Shown here piece after piece: positions 16,110 through 24,471 of a stretch of DNA of 64,000 bases. The translations under genes and the position numbers were made by a program. The notes below the pieces were generated by a model. That model was not told where the DNA came from and ran no database searches. It saw only the letters and a program-made list of their open reading frames with translations. Within the stretch, counting starts at the first letter, position 1, and each line of letters starts with the position of its first letter. This DNA is from Kaistella sp. 97-N-M2 (lineage in GTDB: Bacteria; Bacteroidota; Bacteroidia; Flavobacteriales; Weeksellaceae): positions 1,302,001 to 1,366,000 of the forward strand of contig NZ_CP090976.1 in the NCBI RefSeq assembly GCF_021513235.1, written 5' to 3'.

Positions 16110-17513
16110 ATGAAGATAGAACAAATATACACCGGATGTCTGGCGCAGGGTGCGTACTACATCGTCTCCGAAAACGAGGCTGCCATTATCGATCCGCTGA
16201 GGGAAACAAAACCTTACACGGATCGTCTTGAAAAAGATGGCGTTAAACTGAAATATATTTTCGAAACCCACTTTCATGCAGATTTCGTGTCAGGTCATAT
16301 GGACCTGTCGAAAAAAACCGGCGCCCCGATTGTTTACGGACCCACCGCGGCACCGGAGTTTGAAGCCATCATCGCTGAAGATTACCAAATCTTCGAGATT
16401 GGAAAAATTAAAATTAAAGTTTTGCACACGCCCGGTCATACAATGGAAAGCTCAACCTATCTTTTGATTGATGAAGACGGCAAAGAAACTGCCATTTTCT
16501 CCGGAGACACTTTGTTTCTGGGAGATGTAGGCCGCCCGGATTTGGCCCAGAAATCCGCGCACATGACGCAGGAAGAACTCGCGGGCTTGCTTTATGAAAG
16601 CCTGCAAACCAAAATAGTCCCTCTTGCCGATGATATCACCGTTTATCCCGCGCACGGCGCTGGTTCTGCGTGTGGAAAAAACATGCAGAAAGAAACCGTG
16701 GATACCTTAGGGAATCAAAAGAAAACGAATTATGCGCTGAATCAGCCGGACAAAGCATCTTTTGTAAGAGAGGTTTTAGACGGACTTTCCGCGCCGCCGC
16801 AGTATTTTGGGATGAATGTAGCGATGAACAAAGGCGGCGTCGCAAGTTTTGATGAGGTAATGGAAAAAGGGAATAAACCCGTTTCTGTGGAAGATTTTGA
16901 AAGCGTTGCCGAAAACACAGGCGCACTGATTCTGGACACGCGGGATGCGGCCGTTTTTCATCAGGGATTTATTCCCAACGCCATCAATATTGGTTTAAAA
17001 GGTGATTTCGCACCCTGGGTTGGGGCCATGATTGTTGATGTTCAGCAGCCGATTTTATTGGTGGCCGACGTTGGCACCGAAGAGGAAGTTATCACCAGGC
17101 TTTCGCGCGTAGGCTTTGATAACGTGATCGGTTTTTTAGATGGCGGTTTCGAAAGCTGGAGAAATTCGGGGAAAGAGGTCGATAAAATCAACCGGATTTC
17201 TGCCGGTGAATTTGCAGATCAATATACCGAAAATTCAAAAATAATCGATGTTCGAAAAGAAACGGAATACGAAGCGGAACATGTGAACGACGCCTACCGC
17301 AGACCGCTCGCCGACATCAACGAATGGGTAACAACGCTTGATAACAACGAACATTTCTTCGTGCACTGTGCCGGCGGCTACCGCAGCATGATTGCGGCCA
17401 GCATTTTGAATTCGCGCGGAATCCGAAATTTCACTGAGATCGAAGGCGGTTTCAACAAAATTAAAGAAACAGCTATTCCGAGAAGTAATTTCGTGTGTCA
17501 AAGTAAAATTTAA
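16110..17513 (+). CDS. Metallo-beta-lactamase fold hydrolase with two rhodanese domains
   Basis: This protein has 467 residues. The N-terminal domain (1-240) is of the glyoxalase II/persulfide dioxygenase class, with H54-x-H56-x-D58 and H63 in THFHADFVSGH, TPGH near 112 and SGDTLFLGDVGRPDL. Two rhodanese domains follow. The first (~260-355) has no Cys at its active-site loop (LLVADVGTEEE) and is probably structural. The second (~360-460) has the loop HCAGGYRS with its catalytic Cys. ETHE1-like enzymes oxidise glutathione or other low-molecular-weight persulfides to sulfite, and rhodaneses move the sulfane sulfur. It is first in a run of six sulfur/redox genes. Confidence 0.88.
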   Translation: MKIEQIYTGCLAQGAYYIVSENEAAIIDPLRETKPYTDRLEKDGVKLKYIFETHFHADFVSGHMDLSKKTGAPIVYGPTAAPEFEAIIAEDYQIFEIGKIKIKVLHTPGHTMESSTYLLIDEDGKETAIFSGDTLFLGDVGRPDLAQKSAHMTQEELAGLLYESLQTKIVPLADDITVYPAHGAGSACGKNMQKETVDTLGNQKKTNYALNQPDKASFVREVLDGLSAPPQYFGMNVAMNKGGVASFDEVMEKGNKPVSVEDFESVAENTGALILDTRDAAVFHQGFIPNAINIGLKGDFAPWVGAMIVDVQQPILLVADVGTEEEVITRLSRVGFDNVIGFLDGGFESWRNSGKEVDKINRISAGEFADQYTENSKIIDVRKETEYEAEHVNDAYRRPLADINEWVTTLDNNEHFFVHCAGGYRSMIAASILNSRGIRNFTEIEGGFNKIKETAIPRSNFVCQSKI

Positions 17514-17516
17514 ATA

Positions 17517-17882
17517 ATGAAATATTTATTAAATATCTTCCTCATTGTGCTCTTCTTTTCTACGTGTACGACTGCCAATCCCGTTCAGACGGGTGCAAGA
17601 TCTGAGATCAAAGAAATCGTAAAGGATCCCGAAACCACCTTTGTGGATGTGCGAATTCCCGCACAGTTTCAGGAGAAGACCGCAAAAAACGCCGTAAATA
17701 TTCCTTTAGCAAAAATTGAAGATAATATCGAATTTTTTAAAGATAAGGATAACGTGGTTATTTTCTGCAACAGCGGATTTCAGGCAACGAAAGCGATGGA
17801 GCTTTTAAAAAAGAACGGCGTGCAAAATGTATATAACGGAATGACTTTAAAAAATGTAGAAGTCATCCAAAACGAAAAATAA
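17517..17882 (+). CDS. Rhodanese-domain lipoprotein
   Basis: This 121-residue protein has an N-terminal lipobox (FFSTC, about Cys17) followed by a single rhodanese domain. The fold's entry motif is VDVRIPAQF and the active-site loop is FCNSGFQATK with a likely catalytic Cys. It should carry persulfide sulfur in the periplasm or outer-membrane lumen, unlike its cytoplasmic neighbours. It begins three bases after the preceding metallo-beta-lactamase/rhodanese gene and ends one base before the cupin gene, so it is clearly an operon member. Confidence 0.85.
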   Translation: MKYLLNIFLIVLFFSTCTTANPVQTGARSEIKEIVKDPETTFVDVRIPAQFQEKTAKNAVNIPLAKIEDNIEFFKDKDNVVIFCNSGFQATKAMELLKKNGVQNVYNGMTLKNVEVIQNEK

Positions 17883-17883
17883 A

Positions 17884-18183
17884 ATGATGAATATTTTAGA
17901 TCAAATAGAGTTCAGTACCGAAAAAGCCAACGTTTTTCACCTAAAAAAAAGCGAAAAAATTAAATATTTTGCCGTGGCTCTGGGAAAAGATGCGCTTTTG
18001 AAAAAACATACGGCGCCGATTCCCTCCACTTTGGTGGTTTTGAAGGGTGAAATTAATTTTTTAATTCAAGGCGAAACCATTCGATTAAAAGAATTTGATG
18101 TTTACGATATTCCGGTGAATGTTGAACACGAGGTTAGAGGAGTGTCCGCAGAAAATCTGTTCACCGTTACGCAGGAATTGTAA
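17884..18183 (+). CDS. Small cupin-domain protein
   Basis: The product is a 99-residue single-domain cupin. Visible elements are PSTLVVLKGEINFLIQGE (motif 1 strands), LKEFDVYDIPVNVEHEV (motif 2), and a short end. The usual metal-binding His/Glu set is incomplete: motif 1 has no HxH, and only one His appears in motif 2. It may therefore be a sensor or non-catalytic barrel. It starts one base after the rhodanese lipoprotein stop, so translation is probably coupled. A role in sulfur metabolism is inferred only from position. Confidence 0.75.
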   Translation: MMNILDQIEFSTEKANVFHLKKSEKIKYFAVALGKDALLKKHTAPIPSTLVVLKGEINFLIQGETIRLKEFDVYDIPVNVEHEVRGVSAENLFTVTQEL

Positions 18184-18262
18184 TGCACCGGGAAGTTCAT
18201 TGCGGCGCCGTTTCCTGCCAGACCAATCTCTATGTTTAAAAAACGGACAAATACAACTCAGT

Positions 18263-18574
18263 ATGTTTGATTTTATTAAAAAATTATTCGGCAACGAAGC
18301 GGTTAATTATAAACAGCTGGTCGCTCAGGGCGCGCAGGTCATCGACGTGAGGACGCCCGCGGAATTCAACAATGGCCATATTAAAAATTCTAAAAATATT
18401 CCTTTGCAGCAACTTGCGGCGAAAATGAAAAATCTGGACGCGAAGAAACCTGTTATTACGTGTTGCGCCAGCGGTGTGAGAAGCGCTTCGGCCAAATCGA
18501 TGTTGAAGGAAAAAGGTTTTGAAGCCTATAACGGCGGCGGCTGGAGTGCACTGCAAAATAAATTGAACAAATGA
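18263..18574 (+). CDS. Cytoplasmic rhodanese-domain protein
   Basis: The product is a 103-residue single-domain rhodanese. The entry motif is QVIDVRTPAEFNNGHI, and the active-site loop CCASGVRSA supplies the sulfur-accepting Cys (second Cys of the pair is the likely one). It has no signal peptide, so it acts in the cytoplasm, probably moving sulfane sulfur to thioredoxin or another acceptor. I chose ATG 18263 because the upstream extension to 18119 runs through the cupin gene in another frame. It overlaps the next gene by four bases (ATGA). Confidence 0.88.
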   Translation: MFDFIKKLFGNEAVNYKQLVAQGAQVIDVRTPAEFNNGHIKNSKNIPLQQLAAKMKNLDAKKPVITCCASGVRSASAKSMLKEKGFEAYNGGGWSALQNKLNK

Positions 18575-18774
18575 ATACATTATTAAAAAACTGGAATTTA
18601 AGAAGAATCATCTACCTCATCGGCGGCATTTTCTTTGTGCTCATCGCCGTAAATGACAGAAGCTGGTGGATGATCCCTTTCGGGCTTTACTTCGTCGGTA
18701 TGGCGGTTTTCAGATTCGGTTGCGCGTCGGGAAACTGTGAAGTTCCGTTTTCCAAAAACGATTCTAAGCTCTAG
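18571..18774 (+). CDS. Small DUF2892-like membrane protein
   Basis: This protein of 67 residues has two predicted transmembrane helices (IIYLIGGIFFVLIAV and WMIPFGLYFVGMAVF) followed by a Cys pair in FGCASGNCEV. DUF2892-type helix pairs often sit next to or are fused to rhodaneses, as in E. coli YgaP. Here the small protein overlaps the rhodanese gene by four bases, so the split arrangement mimics that fusion. The Cys pair could accept sulfur. This reading is inference from family context. Confidence 0.75.
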   Translation: MNTLLKNWNLRRIIYLIGGIFFVLIAVNDRSWWMIPFGLYFVGMAVFRFGCASGNCEVPFSKNDSKL

Positions 18775-18811
18775 ATTTTTTCATTTAAAGTTTAACGCAA
18801 TATCATTTATT

Positions 18812-19117
18812 ATGTCACAAAAATTTCAGGAATTAATTAACTCAGAAAGACCCGTTCTTGTGGACTTTTTTGCAACTTGGTGCGGGCCGTGCAAGGTTCA
18901 GTCCTCGGTGCTTACCACAGTTAAGGAAAATATTGGCGATCTTGCGCGGATTGTGAAAATAGATATCGATCAGTTTCCGGCCATCGCTTCGGAATACGGC
19001 GTGCGTGGCGTTCCCACTTTAGCCGTTTTCAAAAAAGGCGAATTGCTTTGGAAAGAGAGTGGCGTTCACGATGTGAACACCCTAACCAACCTTTTGAACG
19101 GTTTTTCGAAGTCCTAA
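18812..19117 (+). CDS. Thioredoxin
   Basis: The protein is a 101-residue thioredoxin of the classical fold, with the WCGPC redox motif at residues 23-27 and the conserved cis-proline in GVPTLAVF. It reduces protein disulfides or releases sulfide from persulfides carried by the rhodaneses encoded just upstream. I chose ATG 18812; the longer frame from 18737 runs through the previous gene. The stop at 19117 abuts the stop of the convergent nitrilase gene with no gap. Confidence 0.93.
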   Translation: MSQKFQELINSERPVLVDFFATWCGPCKVQSSVLTTVKENIGDLARIVKIDIDQFPAIASEYGVRGVPTLAVFKKGELLWKESGVHDVNTLTNLLNGFSKS

Positions 19118-19879
19118 CTATCGCATCTCGAAATCGTCGCGGTCCTGTAAAAACCGAAATTTACGCCGAAATTCGGTGAGTTTTTCGCCACTTAATTCTG
19201 CAGAGACGAGGTTTCCATGGGTTTTAGAAATAATATTGCCGTCCGCGAAGAAGCAGGCGGAGCTTTCGGGATAATGCAGATTATTGCCATCGGTCCCGAT
19301 TCTGTTTAGCCCAAATACACACGCCTGATTTTCGATGGCTCGTGCTTTAAGCAAGGTATTCCACGCGTCGATGCGGGAGCCGGGCCAGTTTGCAACGTAC
19401 AGAACTGCATCGTAATCCTCCTTATTTCTGGAAAAAACGGGGAAACGTAAGTCGTAGCAAACCTGCAGCAAGATTCGCCAGCCCTTATATTCTACGATTG
19501 TCCGTTCTCGTCCGGCCGCATATTCTGTGTCTTCGCCGGAAAACGAAAACAGATGTCTTTTGTCGTACTGATGGTAATTTCCCTCGGGTAAAACGAAATA
19601 AAAACGGTTGAAATATTTCCCATTTTCACAGACGGAAGCACTTCCGGCTACAGCAGTGTTTCTTTCTGCGGCGAAATTTTTCATCCAGTGCAGTGTTTCT
19701 TCTTCGCGATCTGCGATTTCTGCGGGTTTCATGTAAAATCCGGTGGAAAACATTTCGGGCAACAGAAAAATGTCCGCTGACGCATCCTTCAGATAATCTG
19801 AAATCTGCGCGAAATTCCGGGCTTTATTCTTCCATGAAATATCAAAATTTAAACCTACTATTTTTAATTTATTTTTCAT
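19118..19879 (-). CDS. Nitrilase-superfamily amidohydrolase (omega-amidase-like)
   Basis: The protein has 253 residues and carries the nitrilase-fold catalytic triad: E42 in LLPEMFSTGF, a Lys in YDKRHLF, and a Cys in LQVCYDLRFPVFSR. This subgroup matches YafV/NIT2-like enzymes, which hydrolyse omega-amides such as alpha-ketoglutaramate, so a repair or nitrogen-salvage role in the cytoplasm is likely. It is transcribed convergently with the thioredoxin gene, the two stops touching. No operon partner is visible on its own strand. Confidence 0.88.
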   Translation of the reverse strand: MKNKLKIVGLNFDISWKNKARNFAQISDYLKDASADIFLLPEMFSTGFYMKPAEIADREEETLHWMKNFAAERNTAVAGSASVCENGKYFNRFYFVLPEGNYHQYDKRHLFSFSGEDTEYAAGRERTIVEYKGWRILLQVCYDLRFPVFSRNKEDYDAVLYVANWPGSRIDAWNTLLKARAIENQACVFGLNRIGTDGNNLHYPESSACFFADGNIISKTHGNLVSAELSGEKLTEFRRKFRFLQDRDDFEMR

Positions 19880-19997
19880 AAACTTTCGTAAAACATGATT
19901 AAATGTACAAAAAATTTATCAAAGAATGTAGATGACGCCGTGTTTGGTCTTGTTTTTGATGGCTGAAAGGTTAACATTAAAAATTAAATTAAAAATT

Positions 19998-20441
19998 ATG
20001 AAAAAGTTACTCTTAGTATGCTCAATGTTCTTTTTAGGACAAATGGCTTTCGGACAAGCGTGGAATGGTAAAGGTGACCAGAAAATTCAGGTTGGTTTCA
20101 ACGGATGGGGTTACGGAACGGGGATTACAGGTACCTACGATTATGGTTTGTCTAAAATCATTTCGATAGGAGCAGGTGCTAATTTCTTTTTCGATCACGA
20201 TAACGACAAGTATGCGGACGATGACTTTGGGGTTTTTGGACGTTTGAATTTTCACTTGCAGGATCCTTTAGGTCTTCCTTCTAACTGGGACATTTATCCG
20301 GGAGTTGATTTAGGTCTTTTAGGAGATAGCGGAACTTATTTCGGAGCACACGTAGGAGTAAGATATTTCTTCAACCAAAATGTGGGTATTTATCTTGAAG
20401 CAGGGAATAACGGAAGCATCGGTGTTTCTTTCAACCTCTAA
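19998..20441 (+). CDS. Small outer-membrane beta-barrel protein
   Basis: This protein of 147 residues has a clean signal peptide (LLLVCSMFFLGQMAFGQA). The mature part shows alternating Gly/aromatic strands typical of a small eight-stranded barrel (for example IQVGFNGWGYGTGI, SIGAGANFFF, YFGAHVGVRYFFN), and ends IGVSFNL. Similar proteins in flavobacteria are annotated DUF6646-like. I chose ATG 19998; the longer frame from 19932 would bury the signal sequence. It is a monocistronic unit, followed by a strong hairpin terminator. Confidence 0.8.
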   Translation: MKKLLLVCSMFFLGQMAFGQAWNGKGDQKIQVGFNGWGYGTGITGTYDYGLSKIISIGAGANFFFDHDNDKYADDDFGVFGRLNFHLQDPLGLPSNWDIYPGVDLGLLGDSGTYFGAHVGVRYFFNQNVGIYLEAGNNGSIGVSFNL

Positions 20442-20459
20442 GATTTACAATATATCAGA

Positions 20460-20492
20460 CAAAAGGTTCTCATTTGAGAGCCTTTTTTTATT
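20460..20492 (+). terminator. Intrinsic terminator of the barrel-protein gene
   Basis: The sequence AAGGTTCTC-ATTT-GAGAGCCTT forms a nine-pair hairpin (one G-T pair) followed by a run of T. It lies 19 bases after the stop at 20441. Confidence 0.85.
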
Positions 20493-20549
20493 GGGCATAC
20501 TTTTGATAATTCGTACCTTCGCCAATTCTAAATAATTTAATCATATTCA

Positions 20550-21887
20550 ATGACATTAATTCAGTTATTTCAATTTATATTGAGCATCTCGATTCTTGTA
20601 ATTCTGCACGAATTGGGGCATTTTGTACCCGCAAAACTTTTTAAAACAAAGGTGGAAAAATTCTATCTTTTTTTTGATCCCTGGTTTTCTCTATTCAAAA
20701 CAAAAATTGGCGGTACCGAATACGGCATCGGGTGGCTGCCTTTCGGCGGTTATGTGAAGATTGCCGGAATGGTGGATGAAAGCATGGATACCGAGCAGTT
20801 GAAAAAACCTGCTGAACCCTGGGAATTCCGTAGCAAACCGGCGTGGCAGCGACTGATTATTATGATGGGTGGTGTAACCGTAAATTTCTTTTTAGCCTGG
20901 CTCATTTATTCGTCTTTAAGCTATTTTAAAGGGGAAACCTTCCACGAAAATACCAAATTCGAAAATGGTGTTGCGGTTTCCGAAGCCGGAAAGAAAATGG
21001 GATTGGAAAATGGCGATAAGATTTTGAAGATTGATGGTAAACCCGCGGAAAGAATGGAAACTTCCACTATTAATATGCTTTTCGCTAATGAAGCTACCGT
21101 TTTAAGAAATGGTAAAGAAGTTACCTTTCCTGTAAATGAAGACGGTGTGGCCGCGGTATTGGCTGAAAACGAAGCCAAACTCTATTTCTCTCCACGCTTC
21201 GAGGTGGTGGTAGACAGTCTTCTGCCTAAAGGTTCTGCACAAGCGGCGGGAATGATAAAAGGCGATAAGATTGTGGGAATTAACGGCAAACCGGTGCGTT
21301 TTTTCGATGAGCTGGGCAACGAGCTTTCCCGTTATAAAAATCAAAATGTGGTGTTGGATATTGAAAGGAATAATATCCCGCAAAAAATTGATATCAAGGT
21401 TGATGAAAAAGGAAAATTAGGATTCAGCAATGACATGGCGGTGGCTCAAAAAGAATTTGAAAAATCGCAGGTTACAAAGCATTATACATTATTGGAAGCC
21501 ATCCCAAGAGGCCTCACCCGAACAATTGATGTGCTGACGATGCAGATCAAGCAGTTTAAGATTATTTTCAACACCAAAACCGAAGGCTACAAAAAAGTTT
21601 CCGGCCCCATTGGGATCATCAAGCAAATGCCGGAAACCATTAACTGGGAGTTTTTCTGGAGTTTTACCGCGATGTTCTCCGTTTGGTTGGCATTCCTCAA
21701 TTTGATTCCGATTCCGGGACTGGATGGCGGTCATGTGGTTTTTACCCTTTGGGAAATGATTACGGGGAAGCCGGTTCCGCAAAAAGTTTTGGAGAATGCA
21801 CAAATGATCGGGGTGGTTTTCTTGCTTGGATTAATGATTTTAATCTTCGGAAACGACATCGTGAAGTGGATTACAGGAAAATTTTAA
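20550..21887 (+). CDS. rseP: RIP site-2 zinc metalloprotease RseP
   Basis: This intramembrane protease of 445 residues cleaves membrane-bound regulators such as anti-sigma factors. Zinc ligands are in HELGH (H20, H24), in the first transmembrane helix. Two PDZ-like domains follow in the periplasm (~125-300), and a C-terminal IPIPGLDGGHV motif supplies the third ligand. A further transmembrane helix ends the protein. It is immediately followed by tRNA-Asn, with an intergenic promoter. Confidence 0.94.
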   Translation: MTLIQLFQFILSISILVILHELGHFVPAKLFKTKVEKFYLFFDPWFSLFKTKIGGTEYGIGWLPFGGYVKIAGMVDESMDTEQLKKPAEPWEFRSKPAWQRLIIMMGGVTVNFFLAWLIYSSLSYFKGETFHENTKFENGVAVSEAGKKMGLENGDKILKIDGKPAERMETSTINMLFANEATVLRNGKEVTFPVNEDGVAAVLAENEAKLYFSPRFEVVVDSLLPKGSAQAAGMIKGDKIVGINGKPVRFFDELGNELSRYKNQNVVLDIERNNIPQKIDIKVDEKGKLGFSNDMAVAQKEFEKSQVTKHYTLLEAIPRGLTRTIDVLTMQIKQFKIIFNTKTEGYKKVSGPIGIIKQMPETINWEFFWSFTAMFSVWLAFLNLIPIPGLDGGHVVFTLWEMITGKPVPQKVLENAQMIGVVFLLGLMILIFGNDIVKWITGKF

Positions 21888-21905
21888 AAAATTCAGGTAA
21901 AAGTT

Positions 21906-21935
21906 TTGGCAAAACTAAAAAAGTTTTTATATTTG
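21906..21935 (+). promoter_or_regulatory. Promoter of tRNA-Asn
   Basis: A Bacteroidetes-type promoter lies between rseP and the tRNA: a TTGG at 21906-21909, an 18-base spacer and the perfect -7 element TATATTTG at 21928-21935. The tRNA begins 27 bases downstream. Confidence 0.7.
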
Positions 21936-21961
21936 CAGACGCTTAGCGCAAAGAGCAACAC

Positions 21962-22035
21962 TCCTCTTTAGCTCAGTTGGTTAGAGCATCTGACTGTTAA
22001 TCAGAGGGTCCTTGGTTCGAGCCCAAGAAGAGGAG
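21962..22035 (+). tRNA. tRNA-Asn (GTT)
   Basis: A complete cloverleaf is formed: a seven-pair acceptor stem (TCCTCTT with AAGAGGA), a D arm with GCTC/GAGC, an anticodon arm TCTGA/TCAGA with loop CTGTTAA reading anticodon GTT, and a T arm CTTGG/CCAAG with loop TTCGAGC. The discriminator is G. CCA is not encoded. It is a single tRNA transcribed with its own promoter and terminator. Confidence 0.97.
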
Positions 22036-22036
22036 C

Positions 22037-22070
22037 AAAACCATCACAGAAATGTGGTGGTTTTTTTATT
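22037..22070 (+). terminator. Terminator downstream of tRNA-Asn
   Basis: AACCATCACA and TGTGGTGGTT pair around a GAAA loop with one A-U/G-U-type wobble, then a run of seven T follows. This is a standard intrinsic terminator. Confidence 0.85.
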
Positions 22071-22132
22071 TTTAAAGGTTTCTATACTTTTCCGCAATTG
22101 CGCTTCAGCTCAGCGACTTAAGTTCAAAGGCC

Positions 22133-22170
22133 CAAAAAAAGCCATCAACTTTATGGGCTGATGGCTTCTT
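22133..22170 (-). terminator. Terminator of pepT
   Basis: On the minus strand AAGCCATCA and TGATGGCTT form a nine-pair stem around a ~10-base loop, followed by a T-run (T7). It lies 20-55 bases past the pepT stop. Confidence 0.75.
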
Positions 22171-22188
22171 AGAAATCTCTACCTAAAG

Positions 22189-23448
22189 CTATTTTTTCTT
22201 AACCGCTCTGGCAATATTGATGATTACTTCAACGGCCTTCTCCATGGATTCCAGCGCTACATACTCGTACGGACCATGGAAGTTCATTCCACCCGCGAAA
22301 ATGTTCGGGCAGGGCAATCCCATATAAGAAAGTTGTGCGCCGTCGGTTCCGCCGCGAATGGCTTTGATCTTGGGCTCAATATTCGCGTCTTTCATGGCCT
22401 GTTCCGCGATATCCACTATATACATTTTCCCTTCGAACTGCTGCTTCATATTTCTGTACTGTTCTTTGATCTCGATTTCTGCTGTTCCTTCGCCATGTTT
22501 TTTATTGAATGCTGCAACCTGGTCTGTAATGAATTTTTTCCGCGCCTCAAATTTATCGTTATCGTGATCCCGGATGATATATTGAATCTTCGCTTCAGAC
22601 ACGTCAGATTTTAAATCGGTTAAATGATAGAAACCTTCAAACTCTACCGTCGTTGAGGGTGTTTCGTTTTCCGGAAGCATCTGAACAAATTCGGCGGCCA
22701 ATAGGGAAGCGTTGACCATCTTTCCAAAAGCGTAACCGGGATGAACGCTTAAACCATGAATTTTCACAACTGCGCCGGCCGCATTAAAGTTTTCATACTC
22801 CAGTTCTCCCACTTCGCTGCCGTCCATCGTATAAGCCCATTCTGCACCGAATTTTTTTACATCAAACTTATGCGCGCCTCTACCGATTTCTTCGTCCGGT
22901 GTGAAACCGATGGCTATCTTCCCGTGTTTAATTTCCGGGTGAGCAAGCAAAAATTCTGCGGCTGTGACAATTTCGGCGACGCCGGCTTTGTCATCAGCAC
23001 CTAAAAGACTTGTTCCGTCCGTTGTTATTAAAGTTTTCTTGATATAATCTTTCAAAGTTTCAAATTTTGACGGAGACAGGGTAAATCCGGTGTCTTTGTT
23101 TAGAAGAAGATCTTTTCCATCGTAATCAGGCCAGATCTGGGGATTTACGTTTTTTCCGTTAAAGTCCGGCGACGTATCGTAATGCGAAATAAAGCCGACA
23201 ACCGGCTCTTCATCGTTTATAATGTTTGACGGAACGTAGGCGTATATATAGCCGTGCTCATCCATCGAAACATCGCTCAGTCCAAGTGTTTTCAGTTCTT
23301 CGAAAATATATTTTGCGATATCCCACTGTTGCGGTGTCGACGGCGTAGATTCGCTTTCCGGATCGCTGGTGGAGTAAATTTTTACGTAATTAATAAAGCG
23401 GTTTTGTAGTTTTAGTTTCCAGTCGGGATTAAAATCTATCGTAGTCAT
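22189..23448 (-). CDS. pepT: Peptidase T (tripeptide aminopeptidase)
   Basis: PepT is a zinc-dependent M20-family aminopeptidase that releases the N-terminal residue of tripeptides in the cytoplasm. At 419 residues it is of normal size. Metal-ligand and catalytic segments are seen in HYDTSPDFNG, LLGADDKAGVAEIV, TPDEEIGRGAHKFD and YTMDGSEVGE; a dimerisation domain holds LSVHPGYAFGKM. The C-terminal RGGTDGAQLSYMGLPCPN is the family's typical end. A hairpin terminator follows. A TAACTTTG -7 element is about 20 bp upstream of the start. Confidence 0.96.
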   Translation of the reverse strand: MTTIDFNPDWKLKLQNRFINYVKIYSTSDPESESTPSTPQQWDIAKYIFEELKTLGLSDVSMDEHGYIYAYVPSNIINDEEPVVGFISHYDTSPDFNGKNVNPQIWPDYDGKDLLLNKDTGFTLSPSKFETLKDYIKKTLITTDGTSLLGADDKAGVAEIVTAAEFLLAHPEIKHGKIAIGFTPDEEIGRGAHKFDVKKFGAEWAYTMDGSEVGELEYENFNAAGAVVKIHGLSVHPGYAFGKMVNASLLAAEFVQMLPENETPSTTVEFEGFYHLTDLKSDVSEAKIQYIIRDHDNDKFEARKKFITDQVAAFNKKHGEGTAEIEIKEQYRNMKQQFEGKMYIVDIAEQAMKDANIEPKIKAIRGGTDGAQLSYMGLPCPNIFAGGMNFHGPYEYVALESMEKAVEVIINIARAVKKK

Positions 23449-23464
23449 AAAGTAGTATTTTTAA

Positions 23465-23472
23465 CAAAGTTA
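23465..23472 (-). promoter_or_regulatory. Candidate pepT -7 element
   Basis: The minus strand reads TAACTTTG, a perfect TAnnTTTG match, 17 bases before the pepT ATG. The -33 is imprecise (a GATTG about 22 bases upstream of the element). Confidence 0.4.
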
Positions 23473-23595
23473 AAATTTTACAATGATGCTGGGGCAATCA
23501 TTTAGGAATATATTTTTAGATAACTGCCGCGTATTTTCAGCTAAATTAATGAAAACGAATGGGTTATCGTTTTCCTTCTTTTTTTAAAGTTTTGT

Positions 23596-23603
23596 TATAT
23601 TTG
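23596..23603 (+). promoter_or_regulatory. Candidate -7 element of the HMG-CoA lyase gene
   Basis: TATATTTG matches TAnnTTTG exactly, 19 bases before ATG 23623. The -33 region is T-rich but has no exact TTTG. Confidence 0.45.
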
Positions 23604-23622
23604 ATAAAATCAAAATCAGAAA

Positions 23623-24471
23623 ATGCTTTTAACAGAATGTCCGCGGGATGCCATGCAGGGTTGGGGCGAATTTATTCCCACCACCACGAAGATCGACTAC
23701 ATTAATTCATTAATGGCAGTGGGTTTCGATGTGCTCGATTGCGGCAGCTTTGTTTCGCCGAAATCAATTCCGCAGATGGCAGATTCGGGCAAAGTTCTCG
23801 ATGAGATCGACAAAAGCATTTCGAAGACAAAACTCTCGGTGATTGTGGCCAATTATCGCGGTGCGCAAAAAGCCTTGGAGCATCAGCAGGTGGATATCCT
23901 GGGATTCCCTTTTTCCATTTCCGAAACTTTTCAGCACCGGAATACAAACAAGAGTCAGGAGGAAGCATTTAAAGATATTCAAAAAATTAATGATCTTTTA
24001 AACAGCGACGGAAGGGTATTAAACATTTACTTTTCCATGGCCTTTGGAAATCCGTACGGCGAAATGTGGAAGTGGGAGGACGTCGATTTTTGGGCGAAAC
24101 GGTTTGATGATATTGGTGTCAAAAACATTTTGCTTTCCGATACTGTAGGAACCGGAAGCCTGGAGCAGATTCAGCTTCTGTTCGAAAAAATTCCCGCCAA
24201 ATATCCCAATATCGATTTTGGTGCGCATTTTCATAACCGCTACGAAGATTCCTACTCAAAATTAAAAGCGGCGTATGACAGTGGTTGCCGACGTTTCGAC
24301 TCGGCGATTAAGGGAATTGGTGGTTGTCCCATGGCGAAGGATGATTTGGTGGGAAATATGCCGACGGAGCAGGTAATAAATTTTATGGCGGTGAAAAAAA
24401 TCGATCATTCTCTTAATTTACTCCATTTCGAGAGCGCTTTTAATCGCGCGAAAGACATTTTCCATTTTTAA
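23623..24471 (+). CDS. Hydroxymethylglutaryl-CoA lyase
   Basis: This enzyme cleaves HMG-CoA to acetyl-CoA and acetoacetate, the last step of leucine breakdown. The 282-residue protein has the TIM-barrel HMGL fold, with the N-terminal metal/catalytic segment LTECPRDAMQG, the GAHFHNRY HxH metal motif and the signature KGIGGCPMAKDDLVGNM with the active-site Cys. It is slightly short compared with bacterial homologs (~300), mainly at the N-terminus, but all motifs are present. It stands alone, divergent from pepT. Confidence 0.93.
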   Translation: MLLTECPRDAMQGWGEFIPTTTKIDYINSLMAVGFDVLDCGSFVSPKSIPQMADSGKVLDEIDKSISKTKLSVIVANYRGAQKALEHQQVDILGFPFSISETFQHRNTNKSQEEAFKDIQKINDLLNSDGRVLNIYFSMAFGNPYGEMWKWEDVDFWAKRFDDIGVKNILLSDTVGTGSLEQIQLLFEKIPAKYPNIDFGAHFHNRYEDSYSKLKAAYDSGCRRFDSAIKGIGGCPMAKDDLVGNMPTEQVINFMAVKKIDHSLNLLHFESAFNRAKDIFHF

